Positions 41,785 through 50,960 are shown, numbered from the stretch's first letter. The stretch is DNA of 64,000 bases from UBA1081 sp045535305 (GCA_045535305.1 JAZSLJ010000006.1:1-64000); one strand, 5' to 3'. A program made the numbers and translations. The notes: generated by a model not told the origin, from the sequence alone.

Positions 41785-43152
41785 ATGAATATCATAATTG
41801 ATACCAATAAAATATATTCTGTTTTTGAAGGTTTTGGTGCAAGCGGTGCATGGTGGGCACAGGAGGTTGGCGGTTGGACTCATACCGACCCAAAAAGCGG
41901 TATTGCTGTACGTGATGAAATATCGCGTCTTCTTTACGATAAGAATTACGGTATAGGTCTTCGCACTTACCGCTACAATATCGGTGCAGGCTCTGCTCAT
42001 TCGGGTAACGGAGATATTTCCAATCGTATGAGGCGTACCGAAAGCTTTGATGCAGGCGAGGGGAAATACGATTTCAGCCGTGATGCAAACGCTGTGTATA
42101 TGATGAAACAGGCAGCAAAAGACGGCGCAGATGAAATTATATTTTTTGTCAATTCACCTATCGAAAGACTTACGAAAAACGGCTGGTCGCATCTTAAAAA
42201 AACACAGATAATGCGCGATAATCTCGCAAGGAAGAATTATAAGGCTTTTGCTGATTATTGCCTTGATGTAACGGAGCATTTTGTGGGCGAAGGCTTGCCC
42301 GTAAAATATCTTTCCCCCATAAATGAACCTATATGGATATGGACAGGCGGACAGGAAGGCTGTCATTACAGCCCTTGGAGTGCCGGCAGGGTCATGAAAT
42401 GCTTTGCCGATGAAATGAAAAACAGACCTTTGCTTAAGGATGTAAAATTATCAGGCGTTGAATCAGGTGATATCCGTTGGTTTAACAAGAGCTATACAAG
42501 AGCCTTGATGAAATATGAAAGTGTCCGCGAAAAAACAGATTCGGTTGATGTTCATTCATATTTTTTAAGAGGTGCAGAGAAAGGTTTTTTATCAAGACCC
42601 GCTTTTTTGGAAAGATACAGAAAATGGCTTGATAAGCATTATCCCGATTTGTCCGTTAAAATGAGTGAATGGTGTCATATGCAGGGCGGCAGGGATAAAA
42701 CTATGGCTTCAGCTTTGGTTATGGCTGATGTTATGTATAAAGATATTTCTATCCTCAATGTAACATCGTGGCAGCATTGGATTGCCGTTTCCGAGGTTGA
42801 TTACTGCGACGGCTTGATATACATAAATCTCCTTGATAAAACTTATGAAATGACTAAGCGTTACTACGCAACAGGTAATTTTTCAAAATATATTCCTTTC
42901 GGCTCAAAGCGTATTGATATTTCTTCCGATGACACCGAAATCAAGCTTCTCGCTTTTGACAGCGGTGAAAATATTATTGTTATAGTAATCAACGATACGG
43001 ATAAAGAGAAGAATATATCAATTCCCGACTGTGAAAATGCAAAAATCATTGTTACAGATAAAGATAATGACCTTGTTGAATTTGATTTTGAATCGGGCAA
43101 AACAGTCATTACACCCAAGTCTGTTAATACAATAATAATTAAAAAGGAGTAA
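41785..43152 (+). CDS. Glycoside hydrolase family 30-like enzyme
   Basis: 455 aa, cytoplasmic (no signal peptide). EGFGASGAWWAQEVGGW near the N-terminus, RYNIGAGS, then the acid/base E181 in SPINEP and the nucleophile E295 in KMSEWC fit the GH30 (beta/alpha)8 barrel with its C-terminal beta-domain (SGENIIVIVINDT). GH30 enzymes cut beta-1,6-galactans, xylans or glucosylceramides; the substrate is not readable. The ATG at 41785 has AAGGGG upstream. A GPH symporter starts 4 nt after its stop, so import and hydrolysis of one oligosaccharide are likely linked. Confidence 0.8.
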   Translation: MNIIIDTNKIYSVFEGFGASGAWWAQEVGGWTHTDPKSGIAVRDEISRLLYDKNYGIGLRTYRYNIGAGSAHSGNGDISNRMRRTESFDAGEGKYDFSRDANAVYMMKQAAKDGADEIIFFVNSPIERLTKNGWSHLKKTQIMRDNLARKNYKAFADYCLDVTEHFVGEGLPVKYLSPINEPIWIWTGGQEGCHYSPWSAGRVMKCFADEMKNRPLLKDVKLSGVESGDIRWFNKSYTRALMKYESVREKTDSVDVHSYFLRGAEKGFLSRPAFLERYRKWLDKHYPDLSVKMSEWCHMQGGRDKTMASALVMADVMYKDISILNVTSWQHWIAVSEVDYCDGLIYINLLDKTYEMTKRYYATGNFSKYIPFGSKRIDISSDDTEIKLLAFDSGENIIVIVINDTDKEKNISIPDCENAKIIVTDKDNDLVEFDFESGKTVITPKSVNTIIIKKE

Positions 43153-43156
43153 TTGC

Positions 43157-45418
43157 ATGAATATTAAAAGTAAGGCAACAGACCTTTTTTTAACAGTTAA
43201 AAGAAATTGGAAAACTCCTGCCGAAGGCAGATATATGAGCATAAAAGAGATTGCTTCTCTTTCGGGTGGCGGCATAGGTGTCCGTCTTGTATCCCATTGT
43301 ATATCTCAGATGATAATTGCAACGGGTAACACTCTGTTAGGTAATACTATCGGTATTTCTCCCAACGCATTGTATATTATTTATATTATAAGCCTTATTA
43401 CAAGTATCCCTCTTACTGCGTTAAGGGCAAATATTATAGATAACACCCGCAGTATGAAAGGTAAATACCGTCCGTATATTATAACTATGGGTATTCCGAG
43501 TGTTATATTGGGTGTCGGATTTATTCTGATGCCTTATGACACTATGTCATTGTTTGAAAAATGCCTGACAGTATTGCTGTTTAATATGGGATTTCAGTTT
43601 TTCTTCAATTTTTATCTTGATTCATACGAAAGTCTTATTAACGTGCTTTCACCCAACAGTATCGAGCGTTCAGACGTGCTTTCGGTAAGATGTATTGTTG
43701 AAAATCTTTCCCCCTCAATAGCAAACATATTTTTCCCCATTATCGCAAAGTGGATAACAGGTGAAGAAACATTATACGACATACGTGTGTATCAGGTGGT
43801 TTTTCCCTTGATGATGCTTGCAGGTTTTCTTATATCAATAGTTGTATATGTTAATACCGAGGAACGAATTGTTCAGGCGAAAACTCATGTTATCAATATT
43901 AAATTCTCCGATGCATTAAGAGCCGTAGCAAGGAATAAATATTTCTGGGTTATTTCTCTTGCAGGATGGCTTGGCTTTCTTGAGGGTGCTTTCGGCAGTA
44001 TTATGGGCTGGATGTACAATTATCAGAAGCCATGTTCTGCCACACAGTATGCAATAATAACCGCTATTGCAGGTAATGCCTCATTCTGGCCTAATATCGT
44101 AGCACCTTTTGCAATAAGAAAATACGGTAAAAAGAAAATTCTCATTTTTACAAATCTTCTTAATATCGGACTTATTGCATTTATGTTTCCCGTTGTGCGT
44201 ATGACAGGCTCTGCTTATATAATATGGATATTGCTTGTTTGTACGTTTATAAATCAGTTTATTTCATCACTGGGACATTTTCTTACTCCTTGTGTTAATG
44301 CGGATATAAGAGATTATCAGCAGTATGTTTCAGGTGAACGAATAGACGGTATGTTTGCGGCTGTCGGACTTATCGGCAATATTATTTCTGTTGCAACAGG
44401 CTCGGTTCTTCCTATGATTTATTCAAAAGCAGGTCTTAACGAGGCAACTGCAATATCTCTCGGCTACGACGGCACAAACGTTTACGATGTTCTTTATAAT
44501 CACGACTATTTTGTAAGCATAAGTTCCGTTTTGGTTATTGCTTCGGTTATAGGTGCCGTGCTTAACGTAATCCCTTATTTCTTCTATAATTTTACCGAAA
44601 CCAATCAAAAAAGCGTTGTAAGTGTTCTTAAAATAAGAGCGTTGTTTGAGGATATGGGTAACGGTAATGTCAATAAAGATAAACTTGCAGAAGCAATGGA
44701 AATTATCCGCGAAGCAAGACTTTATGCAGAAAAAGAGAAGAAAACACCCGACAGAAATGCAATAAGGCTTGCGAAAAAGAGCAAGGATAAAGAATCAGTC
44801 CGTCAGTCAAAAGCCGCATATAGCGCACAGCGTGAAGAAAACGAAAAAATCGAAATTGCCGCATTTGTTATGGCGGAGCTTAACAGATACGGAACCGAAT
44901 ATGGCAGACTCGAAATTGATACTGCAAGAAAAATTGTTTCAGCAGGAATGGACGGCTATTCGCAGATTGATATTTTTACAAAAGCAGATGTAAGAAAAAT
45001 GCCCAAAACAACCTCGGCCGAAAAGCAGGCAAGAAGTGATTGCTTTGCTCTTTTAAGAGATATTAAAACTGCAACCAAAACAAAGGCAAAATATTTCCGC
45101 GACGGCATAGTTGCGTTTGATATTGCGGTGTTTGACAAGCTTTTTAAACAGGAGGACGAAATCGAACAGGCAATTCACGATGCATTAAAAGCCAAAAAAA
45201 CCGCTGTGGAGCGAAATGAGGATGTTTCCGTTCTGAATCAGAGCCTTAAAAATCTCCGCAGACGTAAAAAGGATGTTCAGGCTCAGATTAAAAAGGCAAC
45301 GGATGAAAACTCACGCTATTACAGAGCCGCAAAGCCTTATCTTGATGCAAAACGCACCCTTGAAAGAATGAAGAATTATTCAGAGATTGACAGGCTTGAA
45401 GAAATGGTTAAACAATAG
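43157..45418 (+). CDS. GPH-family sugar:cation symporter with long cytoplasmic C-terminal tail
   Basis: 753 aa. Residues ~25-475 form a 12-helix major-facilitator permease of the glycoside-pentoside-hexuronide type (GNTLLGNTIGISPNALY, DNTRSMKGKYRPYI, ADIRDYQQYVSGERIDG). The family is usually about 450-500 aa. The remaining ~270 residues are hydrophilic, Lys/Glu/Ala-rich and strongly helical (LAEAMEIIREARLYAEKEKK, then DVSVLNQSLKNLRRRKKDV), probably with coiled coils. GGAG site; operon with GH30. Its stop (CAA TAG) directly abuts repeat copy C. Confidence 0.85.
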   Translation: MNIKSKATDLFLTVKRNWKTPAEGRYMSIKEIASLSGGGIGVRLVSHCISQMIIATGNTLLGNTIGISPNALYIIYIISLITSIPLTALRANIIDNTRSMKGKYRPYIITMGIPSVILGVGFILMPYDTMSLFEKCLTVLLFNMGFQFFFNFYLDSYESLINVLSPNSIERSDVLSVRCIVENLSPSIANIFFPIIAKWITGEETLYDIRVYQVVFPLMMLAGFLISIVVYVNTEERIVQAKTHVINIKFSDALRAVARNKYFWVISLAGWLGFLEGAFGSIMGWMYNYQKPCSATQYAIITAIAGNASFWPNIVAPFAIRKYGKKKILIFTNLLNIGLIAFMFPVVRMTGSAYIIWILLVCTFINQFISSLGHFLTPCVNADIRDYQQYVSGERIDGMFAAVGLIGNIISVATGSVLPMIYSKAGLNEATAISLGYDGTNVYDVLYNHDYFVSISSVLVIASVIGAVLNVIPYFFYNFTETNQKSVVSVLKIRALFEDMGNGNVNKDKLAEAMEIIREARLYAEKEKKTPDRNAIRLAKKSKDKESVRQSKAAYSAQREENEKIEIAAFVMAELNRYGTEYGRLEIDTARKIVSAGMDGYSQIDIFTKADVRKMPKTTSAEKQARSDCFALLRDIKTATKTKAKYFRDGIVAFDIAVFDKLFKQEDEIEQAIHDALKAKKTAVERNEDVSVLNQSLKNLRRRKKDVQAQIKKATDENSRYYRAAKPYLDAKRTLERMKNYSEIDRLEEMVKQ

Positions 45419-45554
45419 TTTAACAAATTAACAATGTACAATGTATAATGTACAATGAAGGAAAGGGCTTTGCCCTTTAACCCGATTTATATATTATTCA
45501 ATAATTGTACATTGTAAATTGTACATTGTACATTGTACATTAAATTATTGTTTA
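45419..45554. repeat. Intergenic palindromic repeat, copy C
   Basis: About 136 bp, near-identical to copy A (core AAAGGGCTTTGCCCTTT, AACCCGATTTATATATTATTC, then extra TTGTACATTG units). It starts at the stop codon of the symporter and ends 4 bp before the -35 box of the next promoter. Confidence 0.85.
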
Positions 45555-45557
45555 TCA

Positions 45558-45586
45558 TTGACTTATGTAAAATTATGTTATATAAT
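45558..45586 (+). promoter_or_regulatory. Promoter of the ceramidase-like gene
   Basis: TTGACT, 17-nt spacer, TATAAT, 31 bp before the ATG. Confidence 0.7.
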
Positions 45587-45616
45587 CAAATATATACCAT
45601 TCAGGAGGTAAAACTA

Positions 45617-47266
45617 ATGAAAAAGAGTTACAAAAGAATAGTTGCAATCGTTCTTAGTGTTATGATGATGTTTTCTTGCATTTCCGTTGCATCTTTTGCG
45701 GCAGAAACAACAGAAATTTCATTTTCATCTATCGGCGATTCAATTGCAAAAGGTTTTTACAACGCACTCAACAATGTTGTTGAAACTCTTGTTAGTGCAA
45801 TTTGCAAAATTTATCCCAATCCCCCCGGCTGGATGAGTCTTGACGATTACAGCAGTGAAGAAATCGGCTTTCTTCCCGGCCGTGATACATATCAGACCGA
45901 AGCAGGTGCAAACAATTATTGGTCATTGGGTTATGCAAGCTTAAGCATCGTTCCCGAAGATATTGATGAAGGTATCTACAATCTCGGACGCGACCTTAAC
46001 AACAAAATTGCTCAGGGCGTTTATGACGACCAGAGAATCCGTGTTGTTGCTGTTGATGATAACAGCGGTGAAGGTTTAGTTGTTATCGGTTCTATTGACG
46101 CTTTGGGCGTAACATCAACAGATGCTCGTGCAATCCGTACAGCAGTTGTTGCATATTGCGAAGAAAACGGAATTGATGTTGCAAGTGTAAACATCTGTGC
46201 AACACATTCACATTCAGCACTTGATACACAGGGTGTAAGCACAGGCTTCTTCAATAAGCTCGTTGGTAATTTCCTTTACAACACTATGGGCAATGAAGCA
46301 TCTCTTCCCGGTGCTGAAGCAGCAGATTATTTCAAATCATATTTCATTTCTCAGTCTGTTGAAGCTGTAAAGGCTGCTATTGCTGATATGGAAACAGGTA
46401 CACTTTCTTTTGCATCAATCGACTGCTCAGAAATTATCCACGATAAGAGAGATCTTATCGCAAAAGAGGATATTCCCGAAACAGCTTGCTTCAAGTTCGT
46501 TTCAGATGCAGGCGAAGAGACATATATTGCAGATATTTCCTGTCATCCCACATCATTCAGCGCAAGCAACGGTCTTGTAAGCTCAGACTATATCTATACT
46601 CTTGATAACTATATCAAAGCAACAGCAAACGGCAATTTCGTAATGGTTGCAGGTGCTCTCGGTCAGCTTTCAAGAGATATCGAGGTTGACACAACAGGTA
46701 TGACTGAATGGGAAGATATGGGTGCTTCAGCAAAGGTTCTCGGCGAAGCTTTCGGTGCACTTATTCTTGCAGGCGATTATGAAGAGCTCGCTCCCGTACT
46801 TAATGTTACACACAGAGAGTTGTTCGTATATCCCGAAAACAGCATCCTTACACTTGCTTGTGAAATCCGTCTTGTTAATAACAGATGCTTCGTTGATGCA
46901 AACGGCGACGTATGTATGGCAACAGAAATGGGTTATGTTGAATTCGGCAACAAGGTTGGTCTTGCAATGTTCCCCGCAGAGTTCTATCCCGAAACATTCT
47001 GGGGTAACGATATCACAGGTAATGTAACATGGGACGGTACTGAATGGCAGTATGACAGCCTTCACGATTCCGTTGACGGTGTAAAGGTTTACTGCGTAAG
47101 CCTTGCAAACGATGAAATCGGTTATGTTCTTACAGATAACAATTTCGCATTTATGGGACACATCATCGGCGAAGAAATCGCTGACGAGGTTCTTTCGGTA
47201 GGTAAGCACACAGGTTCATTCCTTGTAGGCGAATACTACGAAATGCTTGAGAATTATGTAAAGTAA
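45617..47266 (+). CDS. Secreted neutral/alkaline ceramidase-like protein
   Basis: 549 aa. Signal peptide (about residues 1-28, cleavage near SFA-AE). The zinc-site-like motif ICATHSHSALDT (H197, H199) with GIYNLGRDLNNKIAQGVYDD-type context, then DISCHPTS and LGQLSRDI, resemble the neutral/alkaline ceramidase N-terminal domain family. In bacteria such proteins can cleave ceramide or belong to related hydrolases. It lacks the C-terminal Ig-like domain as far as I can see. The ATG at 45617 has AGGAGG. Monocistronic with its own terminator. Confidence 0.7.
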   Translation: MKKSYKRIVAIVLSVMMMFSCISVASFAAETTEISFSSIGDSIAKGFYNALNNVVETLVSAICKIYPNPPGWMSLDDYSSEEIGFLPGRDTYQTEAGANNYWSLGYASLSIVPEDIDEGIYNLGRDLNNKIAQGVYDDQRIRVVAVDDNSGEGLVVIGSIDALGVTSTDARAIRTAVVAYCEENGIDVASVNICATHSHSALDTQGVSTGFFNKLVGNFLYNTMGNEASLPGAEAADYFKSYFISQSVEAVKAAIADMETGTLSFASIDCSEIIHDKRDLIAKEDIPETACFKFVSDAGEETYIADISCHPTSFSASNGLVSSDYIYTLDNYIKATANGNFVMVAGALGQLSRDIEVDTTGMTEWEDMGASAKVLGEAFGALILAGDYEELAPVLNVTHRELFVYPENSILTLACEIRLVNNRCFVDANGDVCMATEMGYVEFGNKVGLAMFPAEFYPETFWGNDITGNVTWDGTEWQYDSLHDSVDGVKVYCVSLANDEIGYVLTDNNFAFMGHIIGEEIADEVLSVGKHTGSFLVGEYYEMLENYVK

Positions 47267-47274
47267 AATAAATG

Positions 47275-47304
47275 AGTCGGGCAGAAATGTCCGACTTTAC
47301 TTTT
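47275..47304 (+). terminator. Terminator of the ceramidase-like gene
   Basis: AGTCGGGCA / TGTCCGACT 9-bp stem with a GAAA tetraloop, followed by TTACTTTTG. Confidence 0.75.
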
Positions 47305-47352
47305 GTATTATAATATTGTATAATCATTAAAAAATATAAGTTGGAGAAAATT

Positions 47353-48609
47353 ATGGCTTCGCAAATTCCTAATTACAAAAGAACAAAATATGCCTGTTAT
47401 TATTCATATCTTTCAATGTCTTCGGTGTTTTGTCTGCCGCCGCTTTTGTTTATGACCTTTCAGGATATGTACGGCATTTCATATACCTTGCTTGGTACCT
47501 TGGTGCTTGTCAATTTCTGTACACAGCTTACGGTTGATTTGATATTCAGCTTTTTCACAAAGTATTTCAATATTGCCAAAACTGTAAAAATTATGCCCTT
47601 GCTCACGTCTGCAGGCTTGTTTATTTATTCATTGATTCCAACATTTTTCCCTGAGTATGCTTATGCGGGACTTGTAGTTGGTACGGTTGTGTTTTCTGTT
47701 GCGGCAGGCTTGTGTGAGGTGTTGCTCAGCCCTGTTATAGCGGCAATCCCCTCGGAGCATCCCGATAAGGATATGAGTCTGCTCCATTCTCTTTATGCCT
47801 GGGGCGTAGTCGGAACAGTTCTTTTGAGTACGGTATTTTTAAATATACTCAAAACGGAAAACTGGATGTATCTTACTATGTTTTTTGCTGTTCTTCCGCT
47901 TGTTGCATCATACCTTTTTGCAACATCTCCGATTCCGCCCATGAATGTATCTCACAGCGCCGTAACAAAAGGGGATAAGAGCAAAAATAAAACTCTTTTG
48001 CTTTGTGTATTGTGCATTTTCCTCGGTAGTGCGGCTGAAAACACAATGTCCAACTGGGTGTCGAGCTATATGGAAAACGCATTACAGATACCCAAATCAA
48101 TAGGTGATGTTTTCGGTGTGGCTCTGTTTGCGGTTTTCCTCGGTCTGGGAAGGTCTTTTTATGCAAAATACGGTAAGAATATCACAAATGCATTGATTAT
48201 AGGAATGGTTGGCTCTGTTGTTTGCTATTTGACTGCGGGATTGTCGGGTAATGTGATTTTCTCGTTTATTGCCTGTGTGCTTACAGGTTGCTGTACATCA
48301 ATGCTCTGGCCCGGTACATTGATTCTTATGGAAGAAAAAATCCCCAATGCCGGTGTTGTTGCATATGCGTTAATGGCGGCAGGCGGTGATTTCGGCGCAT
48401 CTGTCGCACCGCAGCTTATGGGAATTATTGTTGATGCTGTATCGGCAAACAGTAATGCAATACAATTTGCAGAAACATTGTCATTGGCACCTGAACAGCT
48501 GGGAATGAAAACAGGTATGCTTGTTGCATCGGTATTCCCGTTGCTCGGCGTAGCGTTGCTTTTGTATATTAAAAAATACACAAAAACCAAAGATTCAGCA
48601 GTGAATTAA
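47353..48609 (+). CDS. Major facilitator superfamily transporter
   Basis: 418 aa with about 12 hydrophobic helices. GLCEVLLSPVIAAIPSEHPDKDMSLLHSLYAWGVVG (residues about 118-150) resembles the fucose/sugar-type MFS group (FucP/YfkF-like), in which a conserved His-x-x-Tyr/Phe-x-x-Gly element is found. Substrate unknown, a sugar being plausible given the neighbours. The ATG at 47353 has GGAG about 8 nt upstream. Confidence 0.8.
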   Translation: MASQIPNYKRTKYACYYSYLSMSSVFCLPPLLFMTFQDMYGISYTLLGTLVLVNFCTQLTVDLIFSFFTKYFNIAKTVKIMPLLTSAGLFIYSLIPTFFPEYAYAGLVVGTVVFSVAAGLCEVLLSPVIAAIPSEHPDKDMSLLHSLYAWGVVGTVLLSTVFLNILKTENWMYLTMFFAVLPLVASYLFATSPIPPMNVSHSAVTKGDKSKNKTLLLCVLCIFLGSAAENTMSNWVSSYMENALQIPKSIGDVFGVALFAVFLGLGRSFYAKYGKNITNALIIGMVGSVVCYLTAGLSGNVIFSFIACVLTGCCTSMLWPGTLILMEEKIPNAGVVAYALMAAGGDFGASVAPQLMGIIVDAVSANSNAIQFAETLSLAPEQLGMKTGMLVASVFPLLGVALLLYIKKYTKTKDSAVN

Positions 48610-48622
48610 TTTGATATGGTAG

Positions 48623-48647
48623 GGGCCGCCATTGGCGGTCCGTTTTT
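48623..48647 (+). terminator. Terminator of the MFS gene
   Basis: GGGCCGCC / GGCGGTCC 8-bp stem (one G-U), loop ATT, then GTTTTTG. It also has the look of a REP-like palindrome. Confidence 0.6.
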
Positions 48648-48660
48648 GAATTTTGCTAAA

Positions 48661-48706
48661 TCTGACATTGACAGGGAATGCCCAATGGGCATTCCCTACG
48701 GTGTGT
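48661..48706. repeat. REP-like palindrome
   Basis: AGGGAATGCCC (48673-48683) / GGGCATTCCCT (48687-48697), perfect 11-bp arms with loop AAT, flanked by TGACA and TGTCA. Confidence 0.7.
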
Positions 48707-48727
48707 CATCAACATTGTGCAGAATTT

Positions 48728-48859
48728 CTATTCATTTATAAAAACAATAATATATAAGCCCGTATAGACTGCGGAGCCGAAGCCGTAAACGATAATCGGA
48801 CCTGCAATCGTAAACATCCTTGCGCCCACGCCGAGGATAAATCCTTCTGCTGCTGTCAA
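48728..48859 (-). pseudogene. Truncated spoVAC relic (C-terminal 43 codons)
   Basis: The minus strand reads EGFILGVGARMFTIAGPIIVYG followed by FGSAVYTGLYIIVFINE and a TAG stop. This is clearly homologous to the C-terminus of the intact spoVAC 1 kb away (EGFILGVGAKMFTIAGPVIVYG). The upstream part of the gene is missing: the homology ends at about 48856, where the promoter and gene at 48874-49404 begin. No plausible start with a ribosome site exists. It looks like the tail of a duplicated or recombined spoVA gene. Confidence 0.8.
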
Positions 48860-48873
48860 TTTTTACATAAATA

Positions 48874-48902
48874 TTTACATTAAATTTGTCCTGTGGTATA
48901 CT
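48874..48902 (+). promoter_or_regulatory. Promoter of the small membrane gene
   Basis: TTTACA, 17-nt spacer ending TGG (extended -10), TATACT, 23 bp before the ATG. Confidence 0.7.
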
Positions 48903-48924
48903 AAAATAAAATGAGGTGGGATAT

Positions 48925-49404
48925 ATGAAAACGAAAGCCTTTCTTTCCGCGTTTATGGGTTTCTTATTTGGCTTAATTGGTTATTTTGTTTTGCTTCTAT
49001 TAGGCATTGATCAGCCTTTTCAACTTGCCGTTTTAAGTGGTCTACTCTTTGCTCTTCTTCTGTTTCCTGTTTTGGTTGTTTACGGACAAATTATAGATAA
49101 ACGATACGCAAAGTTTGAAAAAGAAATTACCTCTCCGATTTTCTATAAGACCAACGGAAACTTCAATTTAGGTACCGGCAAAGTCAAAAACGGAAATATC
49201 TATTTCTGCGAAGCAGGAATAGTCTGTGTCAGCTTGGAAGAAAAACCATATACATTGGACGAAATACTATTACAGGATATTGAACGGTATCAATTTGACA
49301 ACATCCACCTCAATATCTTTGCAAAAGATGGAAGAATCTTTGTGATCACTCTGCCTGATGCCCAAAAGATCATTGAGGTTCTGCGAGAAAAAGACTGGAT
49401 ATAA
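48925..49404 (+). CDS. Small membrane protein of unknown function
   Basis: 159 aa with two adjacent hydrophobic helices at about residues 4-25 and 31-53 (AFMGFLFGLIGYFVLLLLG, then LSGLLFALLLFPVLVVYG). A cytoplasmic PH-like or small beta domain follows (FYKTNGNFNLGTGKVKNGNIYFCEAGIVCVSLEEKPY). I do not recognise it. ATG at 48925 with GAGGTGGG. It lies exactly between the spoVAC relic and intact spoVAC, so it may have arrived with the rearrangement. A hairpin GCAGCC...GGCTGC lies after the stop. Confidence 0.65.
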   Translation: MKTKAFLSAFMGFLFGLIGYFVLLLLGIDQPFQLAVLSGLLFALLLFPVLVVYGQIIDKRYAKFEKEITSPIFYKTNGNFNLGTGKVKNGNIYFCEAGIVCVSLEEKPYTLDEILLQDIERYQFDNIHLNIFAKDGRIFVITLPDAQKIIEVLREKDWI

Positions 49405-49442
49405 CACATTTATACGAAAAATGAGCAGCCATATTCGGCTGC

Positions 49443-49889
49443 TCATTTTAGCATTTGGCAAATCCAATAAATAACCCCATACACCACACTTGCTGTTGTG
49501 CCGTATACTATTACTGGGCCTGCGATTGTAAACATCTTCGCGCCCACGCCGAGGATAAAGCCCTCTGTTGTGTATTCAAGGGCAGAAGAAACCACCGCAT
49601 TTGCAAAGCCGGTAATCGGTACAAGAGTACCTGCACCTGCGTGTTTTGCAATTTTGTCAAACACGCCGATGCCCGTAAGAATTGCGGCAATAACAATCAG
49701 CGTAACGGGTACAAGTGCGGCAACGGTTTCGGTATTAAGTCCCAGATATTTGTAAAGGCTGTTAAAACATTCACCTAAAGTGCAAATCGTACCGCCGAAA
49801 AGAAATGCAAATGTCATATTTTTTAATTTAGGCGAGGGCGGTGAAGCCTTTTTTGTCATTATTTCATATTCTTTATCGCGTGATGCCAA
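49443..49889 (-). CDS. spoVAC: Stage V sporulation protein AC
   Basis: 148-aa membrane protein of the SpoVA channel that moves dipicolinic acid into the forespore. Homology to SpoVAC: FLFGGTICTLGECFNSLYKYL, LTGIGVFDKIAKHAGAGTLVPITGFANAV, EGFILGVGAKMFTIAGPVIVYG. Start: TTG at 49889 has GAGGAG exactly 8 nt upstream, whereas the GTG at 49898 overlaps that site. The usual neighbours spoVAD and spoVAE are not next to it, so it stands alone here. Confidence 0.9.
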   Translation of the reverse strand: MASRDKEYEIMTKKASPPSPKLKNMTFAFLFGGTICTLGECFNSLYKYLGLNTETVAALVPVTLIVIAAILTGIGVFDKIAKHAGAGTLVPITGFANAVVSSALEYTTEGFILGVGAKMFTIAGPVIVYGTTASVVYGVIYWICQMLK

Positions 49890-50031
49890 AATTATCACTC
49901 CTCATTGAGTATTTTGTGCCTTTAAAGTTAAAATATACACATTTTTATTGTTGTTTATATACAATAAATAATAACCAGTCTTTAAATCTTTGTTCTTATT
50001 GCCGAAAATGGAAAAATATATAAAAAAACAC

Positions 50032-50060
50032 TTTACAACTTTAGTTTGATAAAGTATAAT
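50032..50060 (+). promoter_or_regulatory. Promoter of ABC transporter 1
   Basis: TTTACA, 17-nt spacer, TATAAT, 49 bp before the ATG. Confidence 0.8.
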
Positions 50061-50108
50061 GAATTGCGTTGACAGTGCAAAAAGCACTTTCGAAAGGAGA
50101 AAAACATC

Positions 50109-50936
50109 ATGAAAAAATTTATCGCATTACTTATGGCAGCTCTGCTTATGTTTACTTTTGCAGGCTGTACAGACACAAAGGTTGACGAAGAATCATCAAC
50201 AAACGAAGCACTTGAAGATGTATCCGAAGCATCAGACCTTGAATACGTAAAGAACAAGGGTACTCTTGTTGTTGGTATCACAGACTTTGCTCCCATGGAT
50301 TATGAAGATGAAAACGGTAACTGGGTCGGCTTTGACGCTGATATGGCTGCTGCTTTTGCAAAATCTCTCGGTGTTGATGTTCAGTTTGTAGAAATCAACT
50401 GGAAGAACAAGGTTATGGAGCTTAACGGCAAAAACATTGACGTTGTTTGGAACGGTATGACACTTACTGATGAAGTTAAGTCAGCAATGACTTGCTCAAA
50501 CGCTTATTGCAACAATGCACAGGTTGTTATCGTTAAGGCAGAGGATGCTGCTAAGTATGTTACTGCTGACGATTGCAAAGAACTTAATTTTGCAGTAGAA
50601 ACAGGTTCTGCAGGTAAAGAAATGGCAGCTGCAAACGGCTTCAAGTTTACAGAGGTTAAGGACCAGGCAACTGCTCTTTCAGAGGTAAAGGCAGGCACAA
50701 GTGATGCTGCTATTATCGACTCTCTTATGGCAGCAGCTATGGTTGGCGAAGGCACAGGCTTTGCAGAGCTTACATATACAGTTAAACTCAACAGCGAAGA
50801 ATACGGCGTTGGCTTCAGAAAGGGTTCAGACCTTGTTGTTAAACTCAACCAGTTCTTCAAGGATTCTTATGCTGACGGTTCAATGCAGAAGATTGCTGAA
50901 ACATACGGTGTTCAGGCTGCTCTTATTGCACAGTAA
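50109..50936 (+). CDS. Amino-acid ABC transporter substrate-binding lipoprotein (system 1)
   Basis: 275 aa. Lipobox FAGC with Cys20, then an acidic Ser/Thr linker and a family 3 solute-binding domain: KGTLVVGITDFAPMDYEDENGNWVGFDADMA, DVVWNGMTLTDE, AAIIDSLMA. Binds a polar amino acid outside the membrane; the specific one is not readable. GAAAGGAG site. Followed by an intercistronic hairpin, then permease and ATPase. Confidence 0.93.
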   Translation: MKKFIALLMAALLMFTFAGCTDTKVDEESSTNEALEDVSEASDLEYVKNKGTLVVGITDFAPMDYEDENGNWVGFDADMAAAFAKSLGVDVQFVEINWKNKVMELNGKNIDVVWNGMTLTDEVKSAMTCSNAYCNNAQVVIVKAEDAAKYVTADDCKELNFAVETGSAGKEMAAANGFKFTEVKDQATALSEVKAGTSDAAIIDSLMAAAMVGEGTGFAELTYTVKLNSEEYGVGFRKGSDLVVKLNQFFKDSYADGSMQKIAETYGVQAALIAQ

Positions 50937-50960
50937 TTTAATAAATAATATTTTACCGGA

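Noticed and set aside
48728..48859. Functional short spoVA gene
   Set aside because: Only the C-terminal part is present, with no start codon plus ribosome site; treated as a relic.
49890..49940. Sigma-G-type promoter for spoVAC
   Set aside because: A TGTATA -35-like box exists, but the best -10 (AATACTC) is 20 nt away, beyond the usual 17-18.
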